64,000 nt of DNA from Lithospermum erythrorhizon (GCA_019722365.1 JADFUC010000709.1:372001-436000); one strand, 5' to 3'; numbered from the stretch's first letter, positions 50,948-63,377 are shown. Translations and numbers: made by a program. The notes: a model not told the origin generated them from the letters alone.

Positions 50948-51112
50948 CGGAATCATGATTTTTACATAATGGGGGCGGATTGGTTATAAGAAAAAATATA
51001 AAAATTTAGGGGCGAACAACATAATTTTTAAAAGAATAACTATAATTTTTGGAAAAAAGCTTAATAAAATTAATTTTTTCGAGAATTTAGTGGGACCACT
51101 GCTCCGCTATGC
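50948..51112. mobile_element. Possible short non-autonomous transposon remnant
   Basis: The stretch has gacggaatcatgattttt at the left and ccactgctccgctatg at the right, around an AT-rich core. It resembles the remnant at 8588-8885 in its end motifs. Confidence 0.3.
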
Positions 51113-52290
51113 CCCTAGTTCCTCCACTGTTTGGAATCACCATTTTATTGTTAAGATTCTATTTTTTTTAATGTATTTCCCATAGAAGTTTTAGTGAATC
51201 ATATACCTTTGAGAAATCAGTGTCTTACTTCAATTTAGTTATTGAAACTAATGAATATTTAATATGGATATGTGGGATGATTTCTTTAATTTGATTACAA
51301 TGCCAACGTTTGTTATCTATCATGAAGTATATCTTGTGTCAATTTGGGAAACAGAATCGCTTACGGGTAGTGGGAGTATAGAGGCATCGGGGCATGTTGT
51401 TGTCAGGTGTAGTGTACTTGCTGTTGTTTTTCATCAAGTAGCTTTTGATGGGTCTTTCTGTGGTTACTTTTAAGCTACCAAAAGTAGTCAGGATGAACAA
51501 TCTAGGTTGTCTTTATACAAGAACTTTGAAGTGATTGAATTCATCTATAGTAACTTCTGTATGATCTCAAGGGTATCCAAGTGCTACGTTTATCATCAAA
51601 CAAACTGAAAATACGAGATGTTTAATTTTCAGTTTGTTATGCAATATACATTAATAGAAGGGTGATCCCTTTTCTGCTGTTTATGCAACAGCTTTTTTCT
51701 GTTTAAAAAAAAGGAAAAAACGGTTCTTAAGTTCCCTTGCTGCAACCTATCTGTTTTTTAAAAACTATCATATTTTGAGATTCTTCATCGCATAGTAGCT
51801 TCGTGTGATTCATGAATTTCAATATTTAGGTGTGACAAATCATAAGTTGCAAGCTGCAACTCAATCTATATGAAGATCTATGTTATTTGATTTCCTCTAA
51901 ATTCTGACCTTTTTTATTTCTTGGTTCCTTCTCACACTTGTAAGAAAGATTCTTGCTTAAAATTCAGATTTGGTTACTTGAGTTAATTAAAATCGATGTC
52001 TACTTTTAAGGACACAATGCTTTCAGAATTCTGGCTAGATGTCCATTTAAGTTTAAATTGTGGTTATCAATTCCTACACCACACACTGGACTTTAAGCAA
52101 ATAAATGTGATTTAGAGAAAGATTATTATTTTCTCATTTCATTGACTATTGAGAGGATATTTTAGAGGTTAATTATGGTCCTTGATTTCAGGAGATGATG
52201 TACCATGAAGGGTTGGTAACATTCCAGCATCTCTGATCGCTACGTGAAAATAACTTTATATATATCTGAGTATTTAAGCGTATACCAAAG

Positions 52291-54346
52291 ATGTTTTTAC
52301 GGTTTGGTAAGATCTTCTTGCATTTGAAGAGTGTAGAGAAATATCCAAGAGCAACATGGTATGTACAGAGTTGTTCCTCATCAGATATTTCAAACGAGAG
52401 AACTAAACTTGCCCCCATTCAGGTACCTTCATCCTTTTTTTGTTCCTGTGAGCAGGACATCAACCACTGTCCACTGGAGTTGTAAAATATTGTTTCTTTG
52501 ACACCAACAGAGTTGTTTCGGTTGTAGGAGCGTAGAATGATTGACCGCTTTAGGCTAGTGGCTAAAGGAGGTGATGGGGGAAATGGCTGTGAGAGCTTTC
52601 GTCGGAGCAGACATGCTCGTCGTGGCGTACCTGATGGTGGGTTTTTTCAAACTATAATGCCTACCTGAATATCTTATACTTGTTAATGTCCCTTGTATAG
52701 TTATGACTAGGCATGGTAAATTGATGTAATGTCTATGGGTTTTGAATATTACTCATGCAGGTGGGAACGGAGGAAGAGGTGGTGATGTAATACTGGAATC
52801 TTCTCGTGCAGTGTGGGACTTCAGTGGGCTGCAACATCATGTTGTACGTACTAGTTTCTGTTGGCTACACAATTATATATTTATATACACTTTGCTCCTT
52901 TTATCGTCTTCCATCCTCCTTGTTTCTCGGAACTAATGTGCATTTGAGATTTGTCTACATCATATGAATTGACTGGTTTAACATAAGTTTAGAATGCCAA
53001 GAGAGGGGGGAACGGGAGTTCAAAGAATATGATAGGAAGCCGAGGAGCTGACAAGGTAATTGATTATGGGTTTTGTTGTTGTGTTTGTTGACTGGAAATA
53101 TCTAATGGAAGTTCCTTGCTAACAAACTTGCTTGATGTTATAGATTGTTCAAGTACCTGTTGGAACTGCCATTCATCTTGTTCAAGGTGAATTACCATCC
53201 ACAGTTGAGATTAATCTGTCTTCTACCTTGGATCCTTGGGACATTCCTACTTCGATGGACTCTGAGCATGAGCCTATCCAACATTGCAGTAACAACGATT
53301 GTGCTGGCTCGGTGTCTGAAGAACCAACTAATCAATGCATACAGTCCAAGACAAATGAACGTGCGCCCAAGCTGAAGAATACCAATCGTATAAAACAAGG
53401 ACAAACGAAACCTTATGGCGTTACAATATCCAAATATAACTCTAGACTCGAGGAAGAAGTTTCTTTTGTTGATGGGGAAAATGAGTGCTCCAGTATTGAA
53501 GAATTTAAAACCGAAACTTTAACCTCTGGAAGTGAAGATGAATTAGACGAGGAAGTCGAAATGCAATATGATGTCGCGGAACTAACCGAGCCTAGGCAAC
53601 GAATAATTATTGCTCAAGGAGGAGAGGGAGGCCGTGGAAGTGTTGCTTTGGTTGGAACTACTGTCAGCATGGGGAAAAATATGAACATTGACTCTGAGAC
53701 ATCAGATGATGATGTTACATCACAACGTGCTGGTTTGCCTGGTTCTGAGATTCTTCTGGTGTTAGAACTGAAGAGTATTGCTGACGTTGGGCTAGTAGGG
53801 ATGCCCAATGCTGGGAAAAGTACTCTCCTTGGTGCAATGTCAAGGGCCAAGCCTAGAGTTGGTGATTATGCTTTCACAACTTTAAGGCCCAACTTAGGGA
53901 ATTTGACTTATGATGATTTTTCTGTTACAGTGGCCGACATCCCTGGCCTTATAACAGGAGCACATGAAAATCGCGGCCTAGGACACGCTTTCTTGCGCCA
54001 CATAGAGCGAACAAAAGTTCTGGCTTATGTATTGGACCTGGCTGCTGCATTAGATGGTAAGAAAGGATTACCTCCATGGAAACAGCTAAGAGATTTAATT
54101 ACCGAGCTAGAATTTTATAGTGAGGGATTATCCAATAGACCATCGTTAGTAGTGGCAAACAAAATAGATGAGGCAGGTGCTGAGGATGTGTTTAAAGAAT
54201 TGAAGCAACGAGTGCATGGTGTCCAGATTTTCCCAGTTTGCGCCGTCCTGCAGGAAGGAGTCCCTGAGCTAAAGGCTGCTTTGAAAAAGCTTGTTGGCGG
54301 AGAGGAGTCACACAAGCTTAAATTAGATGCCATTGTGATTGACTAG
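52291..54346 (+). CDS. OBGM: Obg-family GTPase, mitochondrial OBGM-like
   Basis: The product is an Obg/CgtA GTPase, a factor for large ribosomal subunit maturation, probably in mitochondria. Exons are 52291-52422, 52528-52636, 52761-52843, 52993-53055 and 53144-54346 (529 residues, in frame). The N-terminus (MFLRFGKIFLHLKSVEKYPR) is basic and fits a mitochondrial presequence. The glycine-rich Obg fold is clear (RLVAKGGDGGNGCESFRR, GNGGRGGDVILESS, AKRGGNGSSKNMIGSRGADK, VQVPVGTAI). An acidic, low-complexity insert of about 100 residues then interrupts it before IIIAQGGEGGRGS. The G domain has G1 GMPNAGKST (about 348), the switch I threonines (FTTLRPNLG), G3 DIPGLITGAHENRGLG (about 394) and G4 NKID (about 468). 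All key residues are kept. It converges with SAL1: the two stop codons are 335 bases apart. Confidence 0.93.
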
Positions 54347-54680
54347 TTTGCTCATGAAAATTTGTGATAGACGTGACATGATTCGTGCTAACATTATCTA
54401 TTCATGCAGTATCAGTTGAAGTTCAGAGATCAACGTCATGTGCCGGATATCAAGAGCGATGAGGATGAATTTTCTATGCTTATACAGAGGAATTGCATTG
54501 CAGATTCCCAATTGTTGTATTGCAAGTATAATACTGTTATCAATAAATAGAGGATACACAAATTTTGTAGTTTTCTGAAATTTTGTTACAACTTGACAAG
54601 GGTTAAAGTGATAGTATCCAAATATCTAAGTACTCAGCTAATGTATTGCGTCCATCTTTATCAAAATTAGTAGTTACAAA
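54347..54680. other. Shared 3' region between convergent genes
   Basis: These 334 bases separate the stop codons of OBGM (+) and SAL1 (-). Both 3' untranslated regions must lie here and may overlap. No gene was found. Confidence 0.6.
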
Positions 54681-55453
54681 TTACAATGATAATTTTTCTT
54701 GAAGAGACTCTTGAACAGCCTTTAGAAGAGCCGGCATCAATTTCTGATTTGTGACGATAATACCAGTGTCTAAGTCAAGATACCTTCCCTTGGAGAAGTC
54801 CAAATGATGTCCAGCTGCATCTGTGACAACTCCTCCAGCTTCTGTGAAGAGTTCATTACAAAAGAAATTTCAAGGAAGGGAAACAGTGGAAGAAGATAGT
54901 TACTAGCTTTATCATACACGACGCAACGAATGGATAAAAGACTCAATAACAAAATGCATGGCAATCTAAAGGGCTATTTCTTCAGGATTGGGATCCCCTT
55001 CCTCCAGTATGTGCAACATGCATTGCATGGTGTGAAAATATGCAAAGCATGAGTGTACTTAAAACTAATCGCGATATTTGTAGATCAGAATGCATAAGAC
55101 ATAGTGTACTTGAAACTTGTAGATCACAATGCATGAACGTACTTAAAATTCCTCTGAATTGTTCCGGAAAAAAAGTGAGCAATATGTTTTGTTAGATATA
55201 AGATTCTGCAAACACAAGGAAAGAAACACTAATCATAGAAGAAGCTTTCAGTCGCCACTTACCTGTAACAACTATGCATCCAGCAGCATGATCCCAGATT
55301 TTCTCTCGGTATCCTTTGTGGGGAAAACGCATGTAAATAGCTCCATCTCCTCTGGATAATGCACCATACTTGGCTTGACTATCTATTCGAACTGGTGGTA
55401 CTTTAACCCCAAGTTTCTAATGGAACACACAAATTAGGAGTTTAGACATGCAA

Positions 55454-55501
<48 letters not shown>

Positions 55502-58317
55502 ACAGGCACACCTTTGCTATCAAGCTAGTTAGGTCATGCATTGAAAGCCACTTCAAAAGATCTCAAAATGATGCTTTCAGGATGGTGCAGCATACACTGA
55601 AAGTATAGATGTTAGAGTTGCACAGAACCCGTCTACACCTCCCTAATATGTTTTAACAATCCTTTGGATCGCAGAGAGCTATCCAGACTCTGCATATATG
55701 TTCCTTCACCAACTTGCGCAGAGAAAAGACAACCGACTTTATCTTGAGAAGTAGGCTGATCATGGCTAGCAACTGATGTAATGGGTAGATTTGGACAGGC
55801 AAGGACACCCAACACAACCTTCCCCTCATCAAGCAATCCTAGTGCAATGGCATATTGGTCTCCCCTCACAAACCTGAAGAAAGATACACACATATAAGCG
55901 GTCTCATTGGAAGTCTACGGCTTATTTAAATGCACTGTGAGATATCAGGGCATCATTTCTAGGAGATATCACCATTAGGACAAAAGAAATGACATAACAA
56001 GAGATGTAAGCAGAGAAGCATAAATCATAACTTGGACATTTAAGCTCACCCTTTGGTTCCATCGATAGGATCCAGAACCCAGTGTCTGCCCTGAGAACCT
56101 CCTTCAGATTTGCCACTGTCAATGGCGGAGAGAACATCTTCTTGAGACAACGTATTTATACTTTCTGAACCATCAGTGGCAAGAGTATCATTGACAAGCT
56201 CTGTTATGCGCTGTAGTGTTTCATTGGATTCTTCTTTGCGAAGGTCTCCCGAGTCCTAAGGCACTCAAAGGTCAGATTGCAGACCAATTTGAGAACATAT
56301 TGGAATGATAAAACAGGTTTAGAGAGTGAAATTGGTGATTATGAGAATAAAATTTAAGAAAATCAAGAAACCTAATAAAACTTCAGATAAAACTCCACTT
56401 ATAATGGCTCAAATATCTTCTTATGGGACAAGGTCTAATTGGTGCATAGCTCAGTGCCTCAGTCCCATCTAGAAGCTTTAAATTTTTATGTGTGGGAAAA
56501 CCCTCAGATTGTTACAAGGTAGCTTAGTACTTCATATGATATTTCACATGTTTCATTTGAGGTTGTATCCACAGAACGAAATTTTATCATATGATGAGTC
56601 AATAAATGTTCAACCACTACCTCCTCAGCTACCAAGGAAAACGATTCAGAAGATAGCTCTTTCTGCAATACATAGCTGACAAGTGCCTGAGAACCTGAAA
56701 ATTACATGACAAAAACAAGTTCGGATAAATATTGCCAAATAATCAAATAGGACGAAGTCAGCATAAGCTTGTGCTATGCGGAACAAATATGGCTTCTTAT
56801 GATGATACAATGCTATCATTTTAGAACTTGACCTGATTTTATGAGTAGTGTTCCAATTGTTATACAAAATGGAATGTCACCTGAACTGCCAAGTCAATTA
56901 AGAGACTCAATTTTAGATGGAGGAGAATTCCTCAGCAATCCTTTTAATGGTATCACCCTCCAAAAACTGATTCACAGGGAGCATAATCCATGGATACAAA
57001 ATAAAGCCAGATGAAGGCATAAGTTACGATTATATTTGGCGCATCTTATACAAGTTCATCTATCAAGAAAACTAATAGGAAAAAGATCTGAATAAAAACG
57101 GATGCATATTTACCATAATCAGCAACCGTGACTGGACTTTTATCAGATTTCGACTGCACATCTGACTGCAACAACGCCTTTTGCACTTTCTGTAAGTTGC
57201 AGATTATGATACACTCTCTGAGTGTCATTCTTAAATACTTGGAGTGAAGTTCTACACCCGAATAATAAATTAGACATGCTTGGAGTGATTATTTTCCGGG
57301 ACTTGTTAATCACAATGTGAGTATACTAAAATGTCATATACCACACTCAAAGTAACAAACTTCACTAAAATTTTACAGAGTATCAAATAAACACTCGTAC
57401 ATCGAAATGGACTTCAAATACTAATCATGAAAAATATACACATAACCCAATGGAGTCTTAAACACTAAATCCCCCATAAATCTCACCAAATTCAAACAAT
57501 AATCTTTACACTAGTGCTAATCAATTCACAAACTACATTTATAAATTTAATTGACAGGAAAAATAGTACTCCGTATATTACAAAAAAATGTCAAATTTGA
57601 TTTGCAAGGGTCAAAATTAACAAACATTATGTCATTAACAGACACACATCACTTTAGTTTGAATCAAAATCATCAATTTGATAGTAAATTCCATTAAAAA
57701 TCCTATCTTTTTATACATCTTTCTCCAAATGTTATACAACATTTACAAAAAAAAATACTTAAAAACCATCCATCAAATCAAACTTCACAATCTTTTTATA
57801 ATGAAGAGGGTAACAAAGAAAAAACAAACAAGTTGATTACAAATGTAACAAAAGGGAAGCAGTGGAGAACTAGAGGGTTCTAATTTTTTGAAAAACATAA
57901 ATTTATTAAGCATTTTCTTTAAAAACTATGTTCATTCTTTCAAAAAATTATATTGTTCGTCCCTCGTAAAATTTTATATTTTTCATTATTTATATGGTAT
58001 CAAGTTAATAAAAAAAAATCCTAGTTGGGCCAGTGAAGTAGAAGAACCTGGCAGAGGCGAGCAGCAAGAGAAGCAGCTTTGTTGGCAGCTGCTAATTCTT
58101 TATGGTAACTCATTTTTGTCACAAATTTTGAGAAATCAAAACCTGAAATTGTTGTTAATACTTTTCTTGATTTGGGTAGTGATAATTCTGCATTAGCAAT
58201 TGAAAAAAGGGGGTTGTTTACAATCTTGATGTTGCATGATGATGAAATTTTGGTGAGATGGTGGAGTTGTGATGATGAACCCAAGATCGTGCAGCTAGAT
58301 ATAATCAAACCAACCAT
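54681..58317 (-). CDS. SAL1: 3'(2'),5'-bisphosphate nucleotidase, SAL1-like (possibly damaged)
   Basis: The enzyme removes 3'-phosphate from PAP and PAPS and acts on inositol phosphates. It works in chloroplasts and mitochondria and controls PAP stress signalling. Exons are 58048-58317, 57114-57189, 56621-56694, 56050-56255, one starting at 55873, one ending at 55512, 55263-55416 and 54681-54841. Motifs include KVQKALLQSDVQSKSDKSP, VTVADYG, FSLVAEEDSGDLR, the metal site WVLDPIDGTKGFVRGDQYA, YGALSRGDGAIYMRFPHKGY, KIWDHAAGCIVVTEAGG and YLDLDTGIIVTN. The leader before MSYHKEL is hydroxyl-rich and fits a transit peptide. An ATG at 58362 is also possible. The part after GTYMQSLDSS (55512-55690) has small deletions, an insertion and in-frame stops compared with the expected SFE-AHSMHDL region, so this copy may be non-functional or the bases may be wrong. 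Confidence 0.85.
54995..55150 (-). repeat. Degenerate minisatellite in the last SAL1 intron
   Basis: The words tgtactt, tgtagatca and aatgcat recur two or three times, with a unit of about 50 bases. It lies wholly in the intron before the final exon. Confidence 0.5.
55459..55499 (+). repeat. GA dinucleotide microsatellite
   Basis: About 20 GA units. On the coding (minus) strand of SAL1 it is a long CT run inside a 96-base intron, starting about 15 bases after the donor at 55512/55511. Confidence 0.95.
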
Positions 58318-59245
58318 CTTTAATTTTGTGTTTCTCAAACAGCCCTCAAATATATAATTCATCTTAATTTAACTTTTAATGATGGTAATTGTTAAATTTT
58401 ATCAAATGCCGATTATTAAAATATATTAGAGTAAATGTTTACATACAGTAATATATACACAAATAAAATTTACAACATATACATAAATATTTGAATTAAA
58501 TTAGTTTAAGTAGTCCAACATTTAAATTCAAAAGTATGCACTTCATTATTATTTTTAATGAAGGGGGTATTTCATTTCCTTTTGTAACACTTTATCATTA
58601 CTATATAATTAAGCTTTGCTTGTGTAACATATCGTATAGAATTGCAGTTTATAAATGATATCGAAATGAAGTCTAACATTGAACTTACAAATCTACAAAA
58701 CCTTAAAAAATACTGTAACTTGGATAGCTCTTTTCCTAGAAGTGATATGCTATTTAAAACTAAAATATCGTTTATTTTAAAAAATGTTGCATAAAGAATT
58801 AAAGGCATATAAATAATGCCGGCTACTTGATAGTTGATATAATAGCAGTTGTGGGAGCGTCCTTTCTTGGGGCAAAAACATCCCACTCCAATGTAACATA
58901 CAAAAGCTAACAGTTACAACATAACTCAACTATGCTTACATAAGCACTATTCTAGAGAAGCACTATGTTAGCTCGTAGCCTTAAACAACGTTTTTGGAAT
59001 CACGAACCAATTAATACAAATTACAATAGTGGTAACACAATTATCACTCTCTATTATCACTCTCTTAACTTCAATATTATCTAAGAACTAAACCTTCCAT
59101 ATTAGCTGCCTCTTGCTAGTGGATTTTCTTCCTCCTCTTCAGGCATTCAACCGACACAAGAACGAATGCCATTTATCAACAAACCCTAAGGGGGAATCAT
59201 GATTTGGTATTTCTCATTAGTTGAACTTTGCCATAAACACTTACT
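58318..59245. other. Intergenic between two minus-strand genes
   Basis: The right-hand part is the 3' flank of the PEARLI4/transposase gene and the left-hand part is the SAL1 promoter. It is AT-rich with no gene. An alternative in-frame SAL1 start at 58362 lies inside it. Confidence 0.5.
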
Positions 59246-62200
59246 TCAGCGGATGGGGAATCGTGATTTGTATTTCTCCCCGATGATCCTCAAAGTAAGC
59301 TATAGTTGGTTTTCAGGTACCTCCAAAAATCCTAACTTGTTTCAGAGAAAGGCTAACTAAACAACGCTAGTTTAAAATACAAATCATTGACATTCACCTG
59401 AGTTCTATTGGAAGGAACAGCAAAAGCCATATGTCCACGTAGGCCAGACTTTGACGTTTGCTTCATACCAGAGAAGGGCTCCCCTAATTCAACCATCCCG
59501 GTCTCTCGCATATGACCAACTGCTTCCTCGAACTTCTTTTCTTTGCGTAATTCCTGTAGGTAAGTTTTAAACAATTAGAAATGCCTCACTAATATGAATC
59601 GCAAATAACTCAAATGTTGTTGGAATAAAGAGACAGCTCGGCCTACCAAAGGAGCTTTCGATTTCCAAAAATGGACTAGTATTGGCCACTGGTCTTTTTC
59701 AATCCTTGAATCTGGAGGATGTTGAGCTAATTTCTCCTTGTCATTCCTATAGGGAGTGAAGTATACCTCTTTAACTTTTCCTTTCCAGCATCTCCAAAGT
59801 TTAGACAATCTTTGCAAAATTGCCTTTTCGCAATCATCTTGAAGATTAGTGTTGTCCTATAAAACATCAATATATCTAAATGGTTATCCACAAGTATCAG
59901 ATAATTAAGTCAAGTTGAATTAATATCATTTGACCATACTTTGATTTCTTTCCAAACTTTATTTTTGAAGATCTCTGGTATTGTTCTCCAATCAGTGTAT
60001 ATCAAGGGCAATTTCTTTCCATCCTTTGCAAGAACACCTAACTGCGAAGCAAAGGCAGAAGCCAATTTACCAATAGTTTGATTATGCTCATTGAGCTGCA
60101 AGATCATTTTCTGTCCAGTGCCCCAACCCCGAAGAGGTTTTGTAATTCCTCGTATTCCTCGAACACGTCTACTAGAAGAAGACCCCGCTAAGTTAGAACC
60201 TACACAAATGTGATTTCAACAATTTAAGATGTATATATACATAAAAACAAAAGGCACTAAATGAAATGAACATTTTAAATCTCTTTAGTCAGATTATATA
60301 TTGGATATCTGTATTTTTCATTGCATTTTCCTTTTCCAAGTGCCCCAACTAGTTTATCTTGATCTGTTTCCCAAAGCCATAAGAATCTTATCAATACTTT
60401 ATCAGTCTAAGAGAATTACGTATTTTAATGTTAACTAGTGAAAAAACAAAACCTTGATGCTGCTTAAAGCTATTATATCTCTAAAGGACAGGCAATTGGA
60501 TGCTGTTTGAAGTCATTTTAGTGATCATTGGTCAGGAAACAAAAAAAATTGTTACTTCATTTTCTAGTTGAGTTGCAAATGATTGAAAATTCTGTAACGA
60601 ATGAATTGCCATTTATCTAAAGTTCACATTCAAAATAAAATTTACTATCCCATGATGAACAACAGACCTTGCAGGACCAGTGCAACAGATTCAGATGTGT
60701 CTTTTGGAATCAATGAGGATGAGGTAACTTGGTTCTTCATTTCATACCCCTTAAAGTTTAGCAGTTTTACTAACATCGTATATTTTCATTTTTCAATTCG
60801 AAAATAGAGATCCAAATAGCATGACAGACAAATTTATAATCATAATGTATACAAAAAACAGAAAGTACTTTGATATTGTGTACCTCTATCGTTTGTAGGC
60901 GTATAATCACCACCACAGATTTTCATGTCATTAACATCATCAGAAGATGCATCGCAATTCTGCTCATATTCATTCTCAGGATTGAATAGTTGTGAGTGCT
61001 GTGGTTTACTGAGGTGGTTAGAATGTGGAAGTAAATTAAAACTGGATGAAGAGTGCTGCGGATTCTGAAAAAATGAGTGGGCCACCAAGTGGGGACGTCG
61101 GGAGTTACACTGCAGATTGTTCGATTGTGAATGGGATTGGGGATTACATGACTGGGGGTTTAAGTAGGCTACAGAAACAGAATCGTTGTCTGGTTGAGGG
61201 TGATCATTCTCACACAGCTGTTGATAAGCGTCAGTAATAAATTTATAATTATTTTGCTGCAAGGAATTTTGAGAGTGTAGTTGAGCATCATTTCGATTTA
61301 AGACTTTGCTACTTGGCATAGGCCCACTCCACTTCTTTTCTCCTGTACTCCTGATCATTGGAACCTGAATAAAACACATACTTTGAGTCAATACAAAGTT
61401 ACATTTTGATTTGTAAGCACATAACTTAAGTATAATGAACAATAAGAAAATCCTTGCTAAACGAGATAATAAGTAGAGCACACATGATGAACCAGTCACT
61501 AGCTGATACTGATACATGCATAAATGACTCCAATTTTGTATCTAATTGGCAAATTTTACTACTATTTACCGGCATATATTTTCACATGAGACATATATTG
61601 CAGCATATTTCACAATAGTAAACCCTATGCCCAGCAAAACATTTTCAGATATTAATTACAACAGAATCACAAAAGCAATGAAATCTTGAGTTAGAGAGAA
61701 CTACAAAGCTCAAGAAAAATGGCGGCTTCATTCTGTGAGAAGGATGATTATAGACCAAAAAGAGAAAAGTCTAGACATGTAACTGTACCATGGATTGCTC
61801 GGGTAAAGCTTCCATTCTGGCAGTTGTCTCAAAAGCAGTTTCAATTGTTTCTGCTTCACTCTTCAATAGTAACAGCTCAGTCTTTTTGGAAGATATTTTC
61901 TGCTGTAGATTTGAAAGTTCTGCTTCAAGAGCTTCCAAAGCTCTCTCCTCTCTCTCTATGGATTCTGTGCATCTGGCCCTAGCTTCCTCAAGAGACCTGG
62001 ACTTTTCAAGAAGACCTTTCACTGCGGAAACTTCTTCTAACCTTTTATAAAGCCATTCAACCCTCAGCCGTACAGTTTCAAGATCCTTAATTCGGGCCTG
62101 CATGCTACTGACATCTAGGGACATAATGTTCGGAATTTTGGGTTCCAATTCTCGGTAGATCATGCAAACAGACTCGAGCAAGGTTGCACGAGTTTGAGAC

Positions 62201-63377
62201 GTTTGTAAAATACAATCACTTGCAATATCCCCATGCTCACTAATGATTTTGTTAAGCAATGGTGCAACCTCTCCCTTTACTCTATACCCAGCTACGGTGA
62301 CCAAACCTGTATGTGTTACAGAATCTACTTCTTCAGCATCAGATACATTTTTATTCAACTTTTGAATTAAGCCTGTGAGATTAGGACTGTCTTCCCTGTT
62401 TGTGAGATTAAGGCTGTCTTCCCTGTTTAATTCACAATCTTTACCCAATGGTCGGCTGTCGACCTCTTCTGCTTGGTCTCCAAGAGTGTGGGATTGAATA
62501 TTAGCTTTTGTTACTTTTGCAATATTGCTTCGAGTTGAATACCTAGAGGAGGAAGGCAAAGGACGCAATCCCTGTGCACACATCGAAAATTATTCAACAC
62601 AAACTACTTCAAGATTGTGCACAATAATTTAAGGTTCAACCAGACAACTACAAATAAGAGACTAATACAAAACGGGGAAGTACTGACAAGTACACTATGC
62701 TCTCCTCCCCCGCCCCTGAGACAACAGAGACGTGCATAAGTATTTAAACACAATTGCAAGAGGCTGTTGTACAATAATGAGACATATGTTTTCACATATA
62801 ACAGTATTAGGAACTGGAATAAATTGCACATTATGAAATCTCTTCATAATCATCTTGCACCTGTTTGGTTTCCTCAAGCTGATTTTCCTTCTCATCCTCT
62901 ACCTACCTATACTTACAAATAAAGAAAAATAATAAATTCAACATGCCCCCTAGGCTCCTGCCTAAGAGGAGTCAGTTTGTTCGCAACCTTAGCCCTGTGA
63001 TAACACAAAGACGGTGTTTTCAAATTAACCTAAGATGAACTACAAATAATATCTACAACTTCACAATAGATAACAAACATAGATAGTGTAATGAACAATA
63101 TATATTACACTTCGTTAATATCATAAAACATGTCTTTGTTTGTTTTTAAAATATAATATAATAATAAAAAATAAAACTAATGGAATGTAACATTAAGTGT
63201 TATGTAATTTCATTATATCCAAGAGCTCGTAAATATAAAATATTTGGTAATTACCTGAGCTGCAGTATTGCCACTGACAGCATTTATTTGTTGAATGACT
63301 TGAAGTTGATCTTCATCACTGTAATCAACTTCTTTATAAGTTGCTCTCTTTCTTCCCCTTGTTTTCCTCCTCCCCAT
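59246..63377 (-). CDS. PEARLI4-like coiled-coil protein fused to a Transposase_24-like domain
   Basis: The function is unknown. Exons are 63255-63377, 61789-62571, 60884-61364, 59940-60199, 59647-59856, 59398-59553 and, less sure, 59246-59299; frame is kept and gives about 688 residues. The N-terminus (MGRRKTRGRKRATYKEV) is strongly basic and could be a nuclear signal or DNA contact. Residues about 130-300 match the PEARLI4 family (TVAGYRVKGEVAPLLNKII, SEHGDIASDCILQTSQTRA), then a long charged coiled coil (REERALEALEAELSNLQQKI). A Ser/Asn/Gln-rich linker follows (about 303-490, repeats such as NPQS and SQSNN). Residues about 494-670 match the plant Transposase_24 / En-Spm-related domain (MILQLNEHNQTIGKLASAF, YTDWRTIPEIFKNKVWKEI, RLSKLWRCWKGKVKEVYFTP, then KDQWPILVHFWKSK). 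No transposon ends flank the gene, and the exons are intact, which suggests a host gene. The alternative is two neighbouring genes read as one. Confidence 0.7.
62943..63070 (+). repeat. Au-type SINE-like copy in intron 1 of the PEARLI4-like gene
   Basis: The stretch reads ccccctaggctcctgcctaa, then aggagtcagtttgttcgcaa, ccttagccctgtgataac and caaattaacctaagatgaa. It aligns block by block with the copy at 19608-19735. It lies antisense to the host gene. Confidence 0.45.

Larger units (their letters stand above)
49866..52290. other. Intergenic between receptor kinase and OBGM
   Basis: The first 200 bases are probably the 3' untranslated region of the receptor kinase. The remainder holds a dispersed repeat (50395-50535), a possible short element (50948-51112) and AT-rich DNA. 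No gene was found. Confidence 0.5.
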
